64,000 nucleotides of DNA, taken from Sulfitobacter indolifex (GTDB lineage Bacteria > Pseudomonadota > Alphaproteobacteria > Rhodobacterales > Rhodobacteraceae). This document shows positions 8,625 to 17,375 of the stretch, in pieces. Below the pieces are notes generated by a model. It was not told the DNA's origin. It was given only the letters and a program-made list of their open reading frames with translations, and did not search any database. Position numbers and translations under genes: made by a program. The stretch is taken from contig NZ_CP084951.1 of the NCBI RefSeq assembly GCF_022788655.1, forward strand, positions 1,798,001 through 1,862,000, read 5' to 3'. Position 1 is the first letter of the stretch. Each line of letters begins with the position of its first letter.

Positions 8625-9580
8625 GGGCGGCGCAGGCTTTGGATCATTTGGGCGAGGATCGACACAGCGATCTCGGCGGGGCTGGCAGCACCAATGTCGA
8701 GACCGACCGGCCCGTGAATGCGCGCGGCCTGATCCGGGGCCACACCTGCCTCTTCCAACCGCGCAAGGCGGCTGGCCTGTGTTCGGGTCGATCCGAGCGC
8801 GCCGATGTAGAACGCCTCAGACTCAAGCGCCACATGCAGCGCCGGATCGTCGAGCTTGGGGTCATGGGTCAGCAAAACAACGGCAGAGCGGGCGTCGAGG
8901 CCGATTTCGTGCAGCGCGGCATCGGGCCAGTCGTTCATAAGGTCACAATCGGGAAAGCGCGCGGGCGAGCCAAAAGCTTCGCGAGGATCGACGACAATCG
9001 GATCAAACCCAGCTTCCCCCGCCATATGCACCAGATGCTGCGCGATATGCACCGCGCCGACGATCACCAGCCGCAGCGGCGGGTTGTGGATGGCAATGAA
9101 ACGCCCGGTCTCCTCGTCCACGCCCGAGCGATCTCGGCGAAGGCGGTCTGAGTGCCGGTCCTGGATCAGCTGCCGGGTGCTGCCGTCAAGCGCGACCTCA
9201 TAGGCCACGGCCTGCCGGCTTGCGCGTTTCGCGACCAAGTCGCGCAACATCTCAAGGGGCAACGCCTCAGGCCCGACCGGCTCCACCAGCACTTTGATCG
9301 TGCCACCGCAGGCCAGACCAACGGCAAAGGCATCGCCGTCGCTGACGCCGTATTCCAAAAGCCGCGTGCGCCCGTCCTCAATCGCCTCCAGCGCCTCGAC
9401 CACCACTGCGCCCTCGACACAGCCGCCCGAGACCGAGCCCATCATCGTGCCATCGCCCGCCACCACCAGCTGCGCACCCGCGCGGCGCGGGGCAGAGCCC
9501 CATGTCTCCACCACCGTGGCCAGCGCCACGGGCTGTCCGGCCTCGGCCCAATCGAGCGCTTGTTCGGGGATCCGGTCCAT
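8621..9580 (-). CDS. XdhC/CoxI-family molybdenum hydroxylase maturation protein
   Basis: A 319-residue XdhC/CoxF/CoxI family protein. XdhC-type proteins bind molybdenum cofactor and help sulfurate and insert it into the large subunit. The N-terminal XdhC/CoxI domain shows ATVVETWGSAPRRAGAQ and SVSGGCVEGAVV with the conserved Cys; the C-terminal Rossmann-like XdhC domain shows LVIVGAVHIAQHL and YIGALGSTRTQASR. The start at 9580 has a GGAAAGGAA ribosome site; a start 16 codons earlier lacks support. It is the first gene of the leftward cox cluster, so the cluster promoter should lie in 9581-9724, a region shared with the divergent bolA-like gene. Confidence 0.88.
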   Translation of the reverse strand: MDRIPEQALDWAEAGQPVALATVVETWGSAPRRAGAQLVVAGDGTMMGSVSGGCVEGAVVVEALEAIEDGRTRLLEYGVSDGDAFAVGLACGGTIKVLVEPVGPEALPLEMLRDLVAKRASRQAVAYEVALDGSTRQLIQDRHSDRLRRDRSGVDEETGRFIAIHNPPLRLVIVGAVHIAQHLVHMAGEAGFDPIVVDPREAFGSPARFPDCDLMNDWPDAALHEIGLDARSAVVLLTHDPKLDDPALHVALESEAFYIGALGSTRTQASRLARLEEAGVAPDQAARIHGPVGLDIGAASPAEIAVSILAQMIQSLRRP

Positions 9581-9724
9581 CTGGTTTCCTTTCCTATCGG
9601 GGGGCAGAGTGTGTTGCTTCGCGGCCAAAGGTCAATGCGAGAACGGCACAAGCCTTCGCCTTGCACGCAGCGCTGTGCGGCACTACATCTAGCCCAAGAT
9701 ATCACAATACTCGGAGCCACCCCC

Positions 9725-9961
9725 ATGCCCATGCAAGCCAGCGAAATTGAAGACCTGATCCGCGCTTCCTTTCCGGATGCCAAGATCACCGTCGAAGGCA
9801 ATGACGGCGTGCATATGGCGGCCATGGTCATCGACGAAAGTTTTCGTGGCATGAACCGTGTGCAGCAACAGCGCGCCGTCTATGCGGCCCTTAAGGGCAA
9901 GATGGACGGCTCAAACGGCGATTTGCACGCGTTGGCGCTGACCACGCGTACACCGGACTAA
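9725..9961 (+). CDS. BolA-family protein
   Basis: A 78-residue BolA/IbaG-type protein. BolA proteins pair with monothiol glutaredoxins to share a [2Fe-2S] cluster and act in iron-sulfur handling. The fold is covered end to end: helix EIEDLIRASFPDAKITVEG, the VxI-type strand HMAAMVIDESFRGMNRVQQQR, and the closing helix-strand DLHALALTTRTP. The conserved BolA Cys of the eukaryotic group is absent, as in many bacterial members. A second ATG two codons in is an alternative start. Four bases separate it from the next gene, and grxD lies just beyond, matching the known BolA-Grx partnership. Confidence 0.88.
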   Translation: MPMQASEIEDLIRASFPDAKITVEGNDGVHMAAMVIDESFRGMNRVQQQRAVYAALKGKMDGSNGDLHALALTTRTPD

Positions 9962-9965
9962 ACGG

Positions 9966-10310
9966 GTGTGGGGCTGGGCCGCAGCGGTAGTTCTGGGCGG
10001 GATCGCCGCCACCGCCTTTGCCCAGCACCGCGCGCGGCGCGGGCGGCATGTGCCGCTCTCGCAACGCCAGCCTCCGCGCCCTGAGACCGGCAAGGTGCCG
10101 CTGGGGATGGAGGCACTGGATTTGGATGCCGTGGCCAGCACCGCCCGGCGCAATGAGAGCCTAGAGCGTGGGCAGACGAATTGGACCAAGAAACGGGGCG
10201 GGTTCTTTCTCGGCGGGGCCGAGTTGGACGTAAAGCCCTGGGCCGACGATGAAACCTATGCGCGGCGCTATCACGCTGCGTTCAAGAAATCAGATGTGAA
10301 GGACAAATGA
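9966..10310 (+). CDS. Small protein with N-terminal membrane segment, between bolA and grxD
   Basis: A 114-residue protein of unknown function that starts at GTG four bases after the bolA stop. Residues 2-18 are hydrophobic ([17 protein letters not shown]), forming a single N-terminal anchor or uncleaved signal, and the remainder is basic and Arg-rich with a conserved-looking C-terminal block ([36 protein letters not shown]). It is packed between bolA and grxD with one base before the next start codon, so it is co-transcribed and probably co-translated with them. A link to iron-sulfur cluster handling is suggested only by position. Confidence 0.8.
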   Translation: MWGWAAAVVLGGIAATAFAQHRARRGRHVPLSQRQPPRPETGKVPLGMEALDLDAVASTARRNESLERGQTNWTKKRGGFFLGGAELDVKPWADDETYARRYHAAFKKSDVKDK

Positions 10311-10311
10311 C

Positions 10312-10674
10312 ATGAGCGACGCCGCCAACCAAATCAAAGAACAGATCACCAAGAATGACGTGGTTCTGTTTATGAAAGGCACCAAGGAAATGCCGCAGTG
10401 CGGTTTCTCCAGCCGCGTGGCCGGGGTGCTGAACTACATGGGCGTAAACTTTGCCGATGTGAACGTGCTGGCCGACGAAGGCCTGCGTCAGGGCATCAAA
10501 GAATTCTCTGACTGGCCGACCATCCCGCAGCTTTACGTCAAGGGCGAGTTCGTCGGCGGTTGCGACATCATCACTGAGATGACGCTCTCGGGCGAGTTGG
10601 ACACGCTCTTTGCTGAGAACGGCGTGACCTTTGATAAGGACGCGGCGGAGAAGATTCGCGAAGCCAACGGCTGA
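10312..10674 (+). CDS. grxD: Monothiol glutaredoxin, Grx4 family
   Basis: A 120-residue CGFS-type glutaredoxin, which binds a [2Fe-2S] cluster with glutathione and hands it to target proteins, often with BolA. The monothiol active site is CGFSSR near residue 35, preceded by the KGTKEMPQ strand; [19 protein letters not shown] carries the cis-Pro TIP motif and the glutathione-contact GG. Length and motifs are standard. It is the last gene of the bolA-membrane protein-grxD operon and is followed by a terminator. Confidence 0.96.
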   Translation: MSDAANQIKEQITKNDVVLFMKGTKEMPQCGFSSRVAGVLNYMGVNFADVNVLADEGLRQGIKEFSDWPTIPQLYVKGEFVGGCDIITEMTLSGELDTLFAENGVTFDKDAAEKIREANG

Positions 10675-10696
10675 AGCGACGACCTGCGAAACGAAC

Positions 10697-10733
10697 AACA
10701 CCCCGGAGCGGCTTAGCCCTCCGGGGTGTTTTT
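10697..10733. terminator. Terminator after grxD
   Basis: AACACCCCGGAG pairs with CTCCGGGGTGTT (12 bp perfect) over a loop that can itself fold, followed by TTTA. It lies between convergent grxD and rpiB. Confidence 0.88.
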
Positions 10734-10885
10734 ATGGGTACGTCAGCACCCCCACAGCCCAGCAGCGTCGAAGGGCGAGGTTGTGACATCTCGGGGCTAA
10801 ACCGGCTTAGCGTTTGCAGCGCCGATGCAACCAAAGAGACCGTCCCGAACGCCCCCAGCTTGGGCGCGTCCCGGCGGTGCCGCTC

Positions 10886-11335
10886 TCAGTCTTCAATCGC
10901 GGTGATCATATCGACACGACGGCCATGACGCCCGCCTTCGAATTCAGTGTCGAGAAACGCATCCACGATCTCAAGCGCCAACCCGCCCCCGATCACCCGC
11001 GCGCCCATCGACAGCATGTTCGCGTCGTTATGCGCCCGGATCATCTTGGCCGAGAATGTATCGGCGCAGACACCGCAGCGGATGCCTTTGACCTTATTGG
11101 CGGCCATCATGATGCCCTGCCCTGTGCCGCAGATCAGAATCCCAAGGTCGAATTCCCCTGCCGCGATGCGCCGCGCGGCGGCTTCGCCGTGTTTGGGGTA
11201 ATCGGTGCTCTCTGCCGTTGTCGGGCCGATGTCTTCGACCTCATAGCCGCGGTCGGCCACATGGCGCGCGATGTCTTGGCGCAGGGCAATGTCGGCGTGG
11301 TCGCTTGAGATGATGATGCGGGGTTTTGCGGTCAT
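10886..11335 (-). CDS. rpiB: Ribose-5-phosphate isomerase B
   Basis: Interconverts ribose 5-phosphate and ribulose 5-phosphate in the pentose phosphate pathway. The 149-residue protein is of RpiB/LacAB type: SSDHADIALR near the N terminus, DYPKHGEAAARRI, the active-site CGTGQGIMMAANKVKGIRCGVC (catalytic Cys), and the RAHNDANMLSMGARVIG block. The transketolase gene, in the same pathway, lies about 1.7 kb away in the opposite orientation. It is 100 bases downstream of the MliC-like gene on the same strand and may share transcripts with the zapA cluster. Confidence 0.95.
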   Translation of the reverse strand: MTAKPRIIISSDHADIALRQDIARHVADRGYEVEDIGPTTAESTDYPKHGEAAARRIAAGEFDLGILICGTGQGIMMAANKVKGIRCGVCADTFSAKMIRAHNDANMLSMGARVIGGGLALEIVDAFLDTEFEGGRHGRRVDMITAIED

Positions 11336-11437
11336 GGAAAGGCATCCTGATTGCTAGATCGAAAAGGGCAGCGCCGAAGGGGCGCTTTTCGCGCCCCCCA
11401 GAGCATATCGCAGCGCGCGCCGCAATCCCGCGCTTGG

Positions 11438-11773
11438 TCAATCCTGCGGCACGCAGTCCTTGTAGATCGGTGTCACCTCGTCGCTGGCGCCATCTTTCCA
11501 GCTCAAATGCGCGCGGCCCTGATGTTCCCACCACTCATAGGATGATCCATCCGACGGCCAGCCGTATCGTGCGCCGGAAGCGGCGGGCATGTTCTGCAAA
11601 TGGATGAGCCGCCCTTCGACATAGATCACCGCGACAGAGGGTTCGGCAACCGGGACATAGACCACCGGCACCGACACCCCACGGTCACAAAGATAGGTAA
11701 CCGCGAGGGTCTCAGCACCGACAGGCGCGGCCCAGAGCAGCGCGCAAATCGCAGCCCTGATCATCCTGCTCAT
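11438..11773 (-). CDS. MliC-like periplasmic lysozyme inhibitor
   Basis: A 111-residue secreted protein. Residues 1-20 form a signal peptide (AAICALLWAAPVGA). The mature part matches the membrane-bound lysozyme inhibitor of C-type lysozyme (MliC) pattern: an early Cys in TYLCDRG, strands PVVYVP and VAVIYVEGRLIHL, the inhibitor loop ASGARYG, then YEWWEHQGRAHLSW and a late Cys (YKDCVPQD) for the conserved disulfide. No lipobox Cys is seen, so it is periplasmic rather than lipidated. Its start codon overlaps the zapA stop by four bases (ATGA), so it is coupled to a division gene. Family call rests on the SGARY loop and Cys pair. Confidence 0.75.
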   Translation of the reverse strand: MSRMIRAAICALLWAAPVGAETLAVTYLCDRGVSVPVVYVPVAEPSVAVIYVEGRLIHLQNMPAASGARYGWPSDGSSYEWWEHQGRAHLSWKDGASDEVTPIYKDCVPQD

Positions 11774-12162
11774 TTGCCAGTTTTCTCTTCGATCTCCGCG
11801 GCCAGCGCTTCGGCGCGGGCGGCGATTTCGGCCAGCGTGTCTTTGACACCCTGCGGCACGACGGGCACTTCGATGCGCTCCGGCTCGATCTTGGTGTTGC
11901 GCAGGCTGGTCAACTCAGCCTCGCGTTCGGCCAATTCGGCGCGCACCTCAGCGATGCGGTCTTCAACGCTGGCGGTTTTATCGGCCAAGAGCAGACCGGC
12001 CATAAGCAGCATCCGCGCCTCGGGCATGCGGCCCACCTGATCACTCAAAACGCGGGCTTCATCGTCCAGCATTTTGGCGGCGGCGTGCAGATAGCTTTCT
12101 TCACCTTCCTGACAGGCGACCTCGAACTGGCGGCCGCCAATGTTGATCCGTATTTCGGGCAT
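11770..12162 (-). CDS. zapA: Cell division protein ZapA
   Basis: ZapA binds FtsZ and bundles its protofilaments at the division ring. The 130-residue protein starts with the ZapA strand MPEIRINIGGRQFEVACQEGEE, followed by YLHAAAKMLDDEARVL and the helix RMLLMAGLLLADKTASVEDR, and a C-terminal coiled coil (ELAEREAELTSL). It is longer than gammaproteobacterial ZapA by a C-terminal extension, as usual in this group. The preceding coiled-coil gene overlaps its start by one base (TGATG), and the MliC-like gene overlaps its end. Confidence 0.88.
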   Translation of the reverse strand: MPEIRINIGGRQFEVACQEGEESYLHAAAKMLDDEARVLSDQVGRMPEARMLLMAGLLLADKTASVEDRIAEVRAELAEREAELTSLRNTKIEPERIEVPVVPQGVKDTLAEIAARAEALAAEIEEKTGK

Positions 12163-12713
12163 CAGTCGGCCCCTCCTGACTTGGGTTCATCTTCGGCGCG
12201 GTCATCCTCGGCACCCTGCTCATCAGCCTGCGCGTCGTATTCGGGCTCGCCCTCTTCAACCAGAGGCGCCAGCGCGGTCAGCACAGCGTCAATCTCGGCC
12301 ATCTCAATGGCGCGGGTGGCGCGCAGGCTTTCCAGCTCGGCAATCACGGCGGTGTCGATCAACTTAGGGTCGGCCAGCCCTTCAGCATTGGCCATACGGA
12401 GCTGTTCACAGGCTGCGGAAAGCTGCTCGTTCGCCTGCCGCAGACGCTGCACGTCCATATCAAGCTGGGTCATCCGATCGTCGTTGAAATCCATCTGCTC
12501 GCGCAGATTAACAAGATCGTTTTGGTGGCTTTCCTTCAAACCCTGCATCTGTTCGGTCAGCTGCGCATTGGCCTGCCGCTCGTCTTCCAGCGCCTGTACG
12601 ATATCCTCATCCGGCTCAGCCGGGGCTGTGCTGAGCTGATCCAGCCCCTTCGCCATCCGGTCCATCGCGGCCGTGATGCGGCGTTGATATTCTTCGAGTT
12701 CACTCATCCGCAT
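12162..12713 (-). CDS. Coiled-coil protein upstream of zapA
   Basis: A 183-residue protein with no recognised enzyme motif. From residue 1 to about 125 it is predicted coiled coil (YQRRITAAMDRMAKGL; ALEDERQANAQLTEQMQGL; DMDVQRLRQANEQLSAACEQL), ending in a very acidic tail (EYDAQADEQGAEDDRAEDE). The start at 12713 has AAGGAG five bases upstream. It is translationally coupled to zapA, and the same pair is common in Rhodobacteraceae, so a role with ZapA in Z-ring organisation is likely by position (a ZapB-like role is a guess). Confidence 0.78.
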   Translation of the reverse strand: MRMSELEEYQRRITAAMDRMAKGLDQLSTAPAEPDEDIVQALEDERQANAQLTEQMQGLKESHQNDLVNLREQMDFNDDRMTQLDMDVQRLRQANEQLSAACEQLRMANAEGLADPKLIDTAVIAELESLRATRAIEMAEIDAVLTALAPLVEEGEPEYDAQADEQGAEDDRAEDEPKSGGAD

Positions 12714-13023
12714 GAAGTCTCCTTGTTCGTCCTGCTCTGAGGGCTGCATTATTTGCCTGCCATGCCCGTTGTTTCCTGCCGTTCTGGGCAGATAGCGCGC
12801 GTCTTGCGCAATGTCACGCACCCGAATCGCCGTGATAAGCCGGTTTCCGCGATCCTAGCCAAAGACCGAACCAATTGCGCCCCCCTTTCGTTTCAGCGAC
12901 TTGGACCGCAGAGTTCACCCCGGACCGCGGCCAGCGCACCCTATCCTGCCCGGTTGTGCTTGAACTTTGCCCGATCGCTGGTATGCACAGGCCCAATCTG
13001 CCACAGCCGCAAAGGAACGCCCC
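12714..13023. other. Divergent intergenic region before tkt
   Basis: About 310 bases between the divergent zapA cluster and tkt. It must hold both promoters. No convincing coding region, tRNA or strong dyad is seen. AAAGGA at 13011 is the tkt ribosome site. Confidence 0.5.
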
Positions 13024-15039
13024 GTGGATCTGACAGCCCTCGCACGCGCAAACCCCGATCACTGGTCCAAGGCCACCGCCATTCGCGCGCTGACCCTCGA
13101 TGCCGTCGCCGCCGCCAATTCTGGCCACTCTGGCATGCCAATGGGCATGGCCGATGTGGCCACCGTGCTCTTTGAAAAGCACCTGAAGTTTGACGCGGCG
13201 AACCCGCTTTGGCCTGACCGCGACCGGTTCATCCTCTCAGCGGGCCACGGCTCCATGCTGATCTACTCTCTGTTGCACCTGACGGGCTATGAGCAGTTCC
13301 CCATCGAAGAGCTGAAAAACTTCCGCCAGATGGGCGCACGCACGGCCGGTCACCCGGAAAACTTCCTTGCTGACGCCATTGAGACCACCACCGGTCCGCT
13401 GGGTCAGGGCATCGCCAATTCGGTCGGTTTCGCTATGGCCGAAGAAATGCTGCGCGCGCAATACGGGGCAAAGGTCGTGGATCACCACACCTATGTCATC
13501 GCCGGCGACGGCTGTTTGATGGAAGGCGTAAGCCAAGAGGCGATCACGCTGGCGGGCCGTCATAAGCTCAGCAAGCTGATCGTCATGTGGGACAACAACA
13601 ACATCACCATCGATGGCCCTGTGTCCCTGTCGGACAACACTGATCAGGTCGCGCGTTTTAAAGCAGCGAAGTGGCATGTGATCGAGATCGACGGCCACAA
13701 CCCGGATGAGATCGACGCGGCCCTGACCGAGGCAAAAGCCTCTGACCTGCCGACGATGATCGCCTGCAAGACCCATATCGCTTTGGGCCACGCCGCGCAG
13801 GACACGTCCAAAGGCCACGGCGCGTTGACAGATGCCGACCAGATGGCCGAGGCCAAAAAGGCTTACGGCTGGACAACCGGCCCCTTCGAAGTCCCCGCTG
13901 ATGTAAAATCCGCATGGGAAGAGATCGGCAAACGCGGCGCCGACGTCCGCCGCGCGTGGGAAGAGCGTTTCGACCAGATGCCCCGCGCCAAGCGCGAGAC
14001 CTTCAACCGCGCCTTGGCACTGGACGCGCCCAAAAAGATGAGCGCCACCATCAAGGCGTTCAAAAAGCAGGTCTCTGAAACCGCGCCCAAGATTGCAACC
14101 CGTGCCGCGAGCGAGAAAGCTCTCGAAGTGCTGAACCCGATCCTGCCCGAGACTGTCGGCGGCTCGGCGGACCTCACCGGCTCGAACAACACCAAGACCT
14201 CTGATCTGGGCGTCTTCGACGTGGACAACCGTGGTGGGCGCTATGTCTACTGGGGTATCCGTGAGCATGGCATGGCAGCGGCGATGAACGGCATGGCACT
14301 GCACGGCGGCATTCGCCCCTACGGCGGCACCTTCATGTGCTTCACCGACTATGCGCGTCCTTCGATGCGTTTGGCGGCGCTGATGCAGGTCCCCACCGCC
14401 TTTGTCATGACGCACGACAGCATTGGTTTGGGCGAAGACGGCCCGACCCACCAGCCGGTCGAGCATCTGGCCATTTCGCGCAGCACGCCCAACACCTATG
14501 TCTTCCGCCCCGCCGACGCGGTGGAAACGGCAGAAGCGTGGGAAATCGCCTTTACTTCCAAGACCACACCGTCAGTCCTGTCCCTGACCCGTCAGGGCCT
14601 GCCGACCGTGCGCCTTGAGCACAAGAACAACAACCTCACCGAAAAAGGCGCTTATGTCTTGGCCGATGCCGAGGGCAAGCGTCAGGTGATCCTGATCGCC
14701 ACCGGCTCCGAAGTGCATGTGGCACTGGCCGCACGTGATCTGCTGCAAGCCGAAGGCATTGGCACACGCGTGGTCTCCATGCCTTGTATGGAGCTTTTCG
14801 CCGCGCAGGATGAAGCCTACCGCAAGCGCGTGCTGCCCGGTGGTGCCGTGCGTGTTGGCGTCGAAGCAGGCGTGCGTCAGGGCTGGGATCAGTGGCTCTT
14901 CGGCGAGCGCGGCAAATACGGCAAAGCAGATTTCGTCGGCATGGACCGCTTCGGCGCCTCCGCCCCGGCAGAAGAGCTGTTCGAGCGTTTCGGCTTCACC
15001 GCCGAGAATGTCGCTCAGAAAGCCAAAGCCCTGCTTTGA
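13024..15039 (+). CDS. tkt: Transketolase
   Basis: A thiamine diphosphate enzyme that moves two-carbon ketol units in the pentose phosphate pathway and, in reverse, links to glycolysis. The 671-residue product has the TPP domain ([31 protein letters not shown] near residue 155), the pyrimidine domain ([43 protein letters not shown]) and the C-terminal domain. GTG at 13024 is taken as the start because AAAGGA lies eight bases upstream; an ATG 19 codons earlier adds an unconserved leader. A bidirectional terminator follows. Confidence 0.97.
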   Translation: MDLTALARANPDHWSKATAIRALTLDAVAAANSGHSGMPMGMADVATVLFEKHLKFDAANPLWPDRDRFILSAGHGSMLIYSLLHLTGYEQFPIEELKNFRQMGARTAGHPENFLADAIETTTGPLGQGIANSVGFAMAEEMLRAQYGAKVVDHHTYVIAGDGCLMEGVSQEAITLAGRHKLSKLIVMWDNNNITIDGPVSLSDNTDQVARFKAAKWHVIEIDGHNPDEIDAALTEAKASDLPTMIACKTHIALGHAAQDTSKGHGALTDADQMAEAKKAYGWTTGPFEVPADVKSAWEEIGKRGADVRRAWEERFDQMPRAKRETFNRALALDAPKKMSATIKAFKKQVSETAPKIATRAASEKALEVLNPILPETVGGSADLTGSNNTKTSDLGVFDVDNRGGRYVYWGIREHGMAAAMNGMALHGGIRPYGGTFMCFTDYARPSMRLAALMQVPTAFVMTHDSIGLGEDGPTHQPVEHLAISRSTPNTYVFRPADAVETAEAWEIAFTSKTTPSVLSLTRQGLPTVRLEHKNNNLTEKGAYVLADAEGKRQVILIATGSEVHVALAARDLLQAEGIGTRVVSMPCMELFAAQDEAYRKRVLPGGAVRVGVEAGVRQGWDQWLFGERGKYGKADFVGMDRFGASAPAEELFERFGFTAENVAQKAKALL

Positions 15040-15062
15040 TCCAAAGATCACATGGCACAGCA

Positions 15063-15097
15063 AAAAGGGGCGACGGTTCATCCGTCGCCCCTTTTCT
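15063..15097. terminator. Bidirectional terminator between tkt and the DUF808 gene
   Basis: AAAAGGGGCGACGG pairs perfectly with CCGTCGCCCCTTTT over a TTCAT loop, with A/T runs on both sides. Confidence 0.92.
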
Positions 15098-15122
15098 ATT
15101 GTCCCATCACCAAGGCCGCGTT

Positions 15123-16097
15123 TTACACAGCGGCCTTATGAAAGACCTTGCGCCAGATCGGCGTGATGATCTTTTCCCCCACCGGGATCAGCAGCAAGCC
15201 AAGCGCCAGACCAAAGACACCGTCGATGGCAGCCGTGGTGGTCCACTCAACCGCCCCTTCGATCTGGGCCGGAACCGCATGGCCCACCGTTACAGCAATG
15301 TCGTGGATCCAGTTGTAAGGCCCAGCAAAGCCCATTTGCTCAAGCCCGTGAATGATGATCGACCCGCCGACCCAGAGCATTGCAGCGGTGCCGACAATCG
15401 TCAGCAGCTTCAGAAAGCCCGGCATCGCGCGCACCAAGCCGCGCCCCAACGTCCGCGTCAGGGCAAAGCGGCCTTTGTTTGCCATCACCAACCCCAGGTC
15501 ATCCATTTTGACAATCAATGCCACCGCGCCATAGACCGCGACCGTGATCATCACCGCCACCGCCGCCAGCGTTGCGGCCTCCATCCAGAAATTGCTTTCC
15601 GGGATTGCCGACAGTGCGATGGTCATGATCTCTGCGGAAAGGATAAAGTCAGTCTTGATCGCCCCAGCCGCTTTCTGTTCTTCCAGATGCGCGGGGTCTT
15701 CGATGACCTTTTCCTTGTCGGGGTAATCTTCATGGCCATGCCCCCATCCAAGCGCATGAGCGACCTTCTCAGCCCCTTCGAAACACAGATAAGCCCCGCC
15801 CAGCATCAACAACGGTGAAATGGCCCAAGGCGCAAAATTGGCCAAAAGCAGACCGACGGGCAAAAGATACACCAATTTGTTGCGCAACGACCCTTTGGTG
15901 ATCCGCCAGATCACTGGCAATTCACGCTCGGCCTTGAACCCATGCAGATACTTTGGCGTCACCGCCGCGTCATCAATCACCGCGCCCGCCGCCTTCGAGC
16001 CCGCCTTGGCCGCCTGCCCGATCACGTCATCCACGCTCGCCGCCGCAACCTTGGCGATGGCCGCCACGTCATCCACAAGTGCCAGTAAACCGCTCAT
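15123..16097 (-). CDS. DUF808 family inner-membrane protein
   Basis: A 324-residue protein of the DUF808/YedI family, function unknown. The N terminus has the family opening MSGLLALVDDVAAIAKVAAASVDDV, a DDAAVTPKYLHGF motif near residue 55, and KGSLRNKLVYLLP before the first membrane segment. At least six hydrophobic helices follow (LLLANFAPWAISPLLMLGGAYL; TLAAVAVMITVAVYGAVALIV; LLTIVGTAAMLWVGGSIIIH; GVFGLALGLLLIPVGEKI). The start at 16097 is preferred over an in-frame one 36 codons earlier by a GGGG ribosome site and family alignment. It is divergent from gap and shares a 218-base upstream region with it. Confidence 0.85.
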   Translation of the reverse strand: MSGLLALVDDVAAIAKVAAASVDDVIGQAAKAGSKAAGAVIDDAAVTPKYLHGFKAERELPVIWRITKGSLRNKLVYLLPVGLLLANFAPWAISPLLMLGGAYLCFEGAEKVAHALGWGHGHEDYPDKEKVIEDPAHLEEQKAAGAIKTDFILSAEIMTIALSAIPESNFWMEAATLAAVAVMITVAVYGAVALIVKMDDLGLVMANKGRFALTRTLGRGLVRAMPGFLKLLTIVGTAAMLWVGGSIIIHGLEQMGFAGPYNWIHDIAVTVGHAVPAQIEGAVEWTTTAAIDGVFGLALGLLLIPVGEKIITPIWRKVFHKAAV

Positions 16098-16172
16098 TCC
16101 GTGCCCCTTTTTGCGTGTTGCACCCGAAGTAGCATGCACGGCCCATCTGGCAAGCCCGAAGCTGCCGCGACC

Positions 16173-16204
16173 TTTACCGCTAACATGCAAGTTTAACGCT
16201 AACA
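16173..16204. promoter_or_regulatory. Two tandem operator-like sites upstream of gap
   Basis: TTTACCGCTAACA (16173-16185) and TTTAACGCTAACA (16192-16204) are direct copies 19 bases apart. The core with central CG matches the dyads before lpdA and pdhA. It sits between gap and the divergent DUF808 gene and could act on either. Confidence 0.5.
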
Positions 16205-16315
16205 TCTGGAAATCATTTGGCTTTGCCCCTTTCCCCTGACGGCCTACCCCAGATATAGAGCCCGCAACCCCGACATACGGCCCCCAATCGCGCGGCCCAT
16301 GACAAGGAATGGACC

Positions 16316-17317
16316 ATGACCATCAAAGTTGGCATCAACGGATTTGGCCGTATTGGCCGCTGCACCCTCAGCCATATCGCGGCCTCGGGGCGTGACGACA
16401 TCGAAGTGATCAAGGTTAACGCCACCGGCCCGCTCAGCACCGCCGCGCATCTGATCAAATACGATTCCGTCCATGGCCGTTTTCCGGGCGACGTGAACAT
16501 CGACGGCGGCTATATGAACCTTGGTCAAAACGACATCGAAATGATGTCGAGCTATAACCTCGAAGAGCTTGACTGGTCCGGCTGCGACGTGGTCTTGGAA
16601 TGCACCGGCAAATTCAACGACGGCAACAAGGCCAACGTCCACCTCAAGAATGGCGCCAAACGCGTTCTGCTCTCCGCCCCAGGCAAAAACGTCGATAAAA
16701 CAATCGTCTACGGCGTGAATGACGACCAACTGACCGCCTCTGACCGGATGATCTCAAACGGGTCTTGCACCACCAACTGCCTCGCGCCGCTGGCCAAAGT
16801 CATGCATGACGCCGTGGGCATCGAAAGCGGGCTGATGACGACGATCCACAGCTACACCGGCGACCAACCGACGCTCGACCGCCGCCACGATGACCTCTAC
16901 CGCGCGCGGGCTGCTGCCATGGCCCTGATCCCCACGTCGACCGGTGCCGCCAAAGCTTTGGGCGAAGTGCTGCCAGCACTCAAAGGCAAGCTCGACGGCA
17001 CCGCCATGCGCGTGCCCACGCCAAACGTCAGCGCCGTAGACCTGACCTTCCAAGCCAGCCGCGACGTCACGGTCGAAGAGATCAACGCCGCCGCCCGCGC
17101 CGCAGCAGAAGGTCCGATGAAACGCGTGCTGGCCTATGACCCAGAGCAAAAGGTCTCTATCGACTTCAACCACACCGAAGAAAGCTGCATCTTCGCCCCC
17201 GATCAAACCATCGTCGTCGCAGGCCGCACGGTGCGCGTCTTGGGGTGGTACGACAACGAATGGGCTTTCTCGGTGCGCATGGCCGATGTTGCCGTGGCCA
17301 TGGGCAAACTGGGCTAA
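16316..17317 (+). CDS. gap: Glyceraldehyde-3-phosphate dehydrogenase
   Basis: Oxidises and phosphorylates glyceraldehyde 3-phosphate to 1,3-bisphosphoglycerate. The 333-residue protein has the Rossmann motif GINGFGRIGRCTL, the catalytic Cys in SNGSCTTNCLAPLAKV near residue 154, the S-loop region RARAAAMALIPTSTGAAKALGEVLP, and the C-terminal WYDNEWAFSVRM. Two points stand out: the usual ND after the second Rossmann strand, whose Asp selects NAD, reads NA (VNATGP), and the TGDQPTLDRRHDDLYRARAAA stretch resembles the GapB/chloroplast class more than the E. coli GapA class, so NADP use is possible. Two operator-like sites lie upstream. Confidence 0.96.
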   Translation: MTIKVGINGFGRIGRCTLSHIAASGRDDIEVIKVNATGPLSTAAHLIKYDSVHGRFPGDVNIDGGYMNLGQNDIEMMSSYNLEELDWSGCDVVLECTGKFNDGNKANVHLKNGAKRVLLSAPGKNVDKTIVYGVNDDQLTASDRMISNGSCTTNCLAPLAKVMHDAVGIESGLMTTIHSYTGDQPTLDRRHDDLYRARAAAMALIPTSTGAAKALGEVLPALKGKLDGTAMRVPTPNVSAVDLTFQASRDVTVEEINAAARAAAEGPMKRVLAYDPEQKVSIDFNHTEESCIFAPDQTIVVAGRTVRVLGWYDNEWAFSVRMADVAVAMGKLG

Positions 17318-17331
17318 AGCTTGCACGGCGC

Positions 17332-17359
17332 GGGTTGGCCTGTAATATCAGGCCAACCC
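17332..17359 (+). other. Perfect stem-loop between gap and the microprotein gene
   Basis: GGGTTGGCCTG and CAGGCCAACCC form an 11-bp perfect stem with the loop TAATAT. No T-run follows; the ribosome site of the next gene does. It could be a leaky terminator, a processing site, or a 3'-end stabiliser of gap mRNA. Confidence 0.7.
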
Positions 17360-17375
17360 CGCCCGGAGCCGCGCC

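Noticed and set aside
10796..10811. GCTAA-type imperfect palindrome between grxD and rpiB
   Set aside because: It lies between convergent gene ends, not a promoter, and its centre differs from the operator set.
13237..14466. A 409-codon frame opposite transketolase
   Set aside because: Fully antisense to conserved transketolase codons; composition is that of a high-GC shadow frame.
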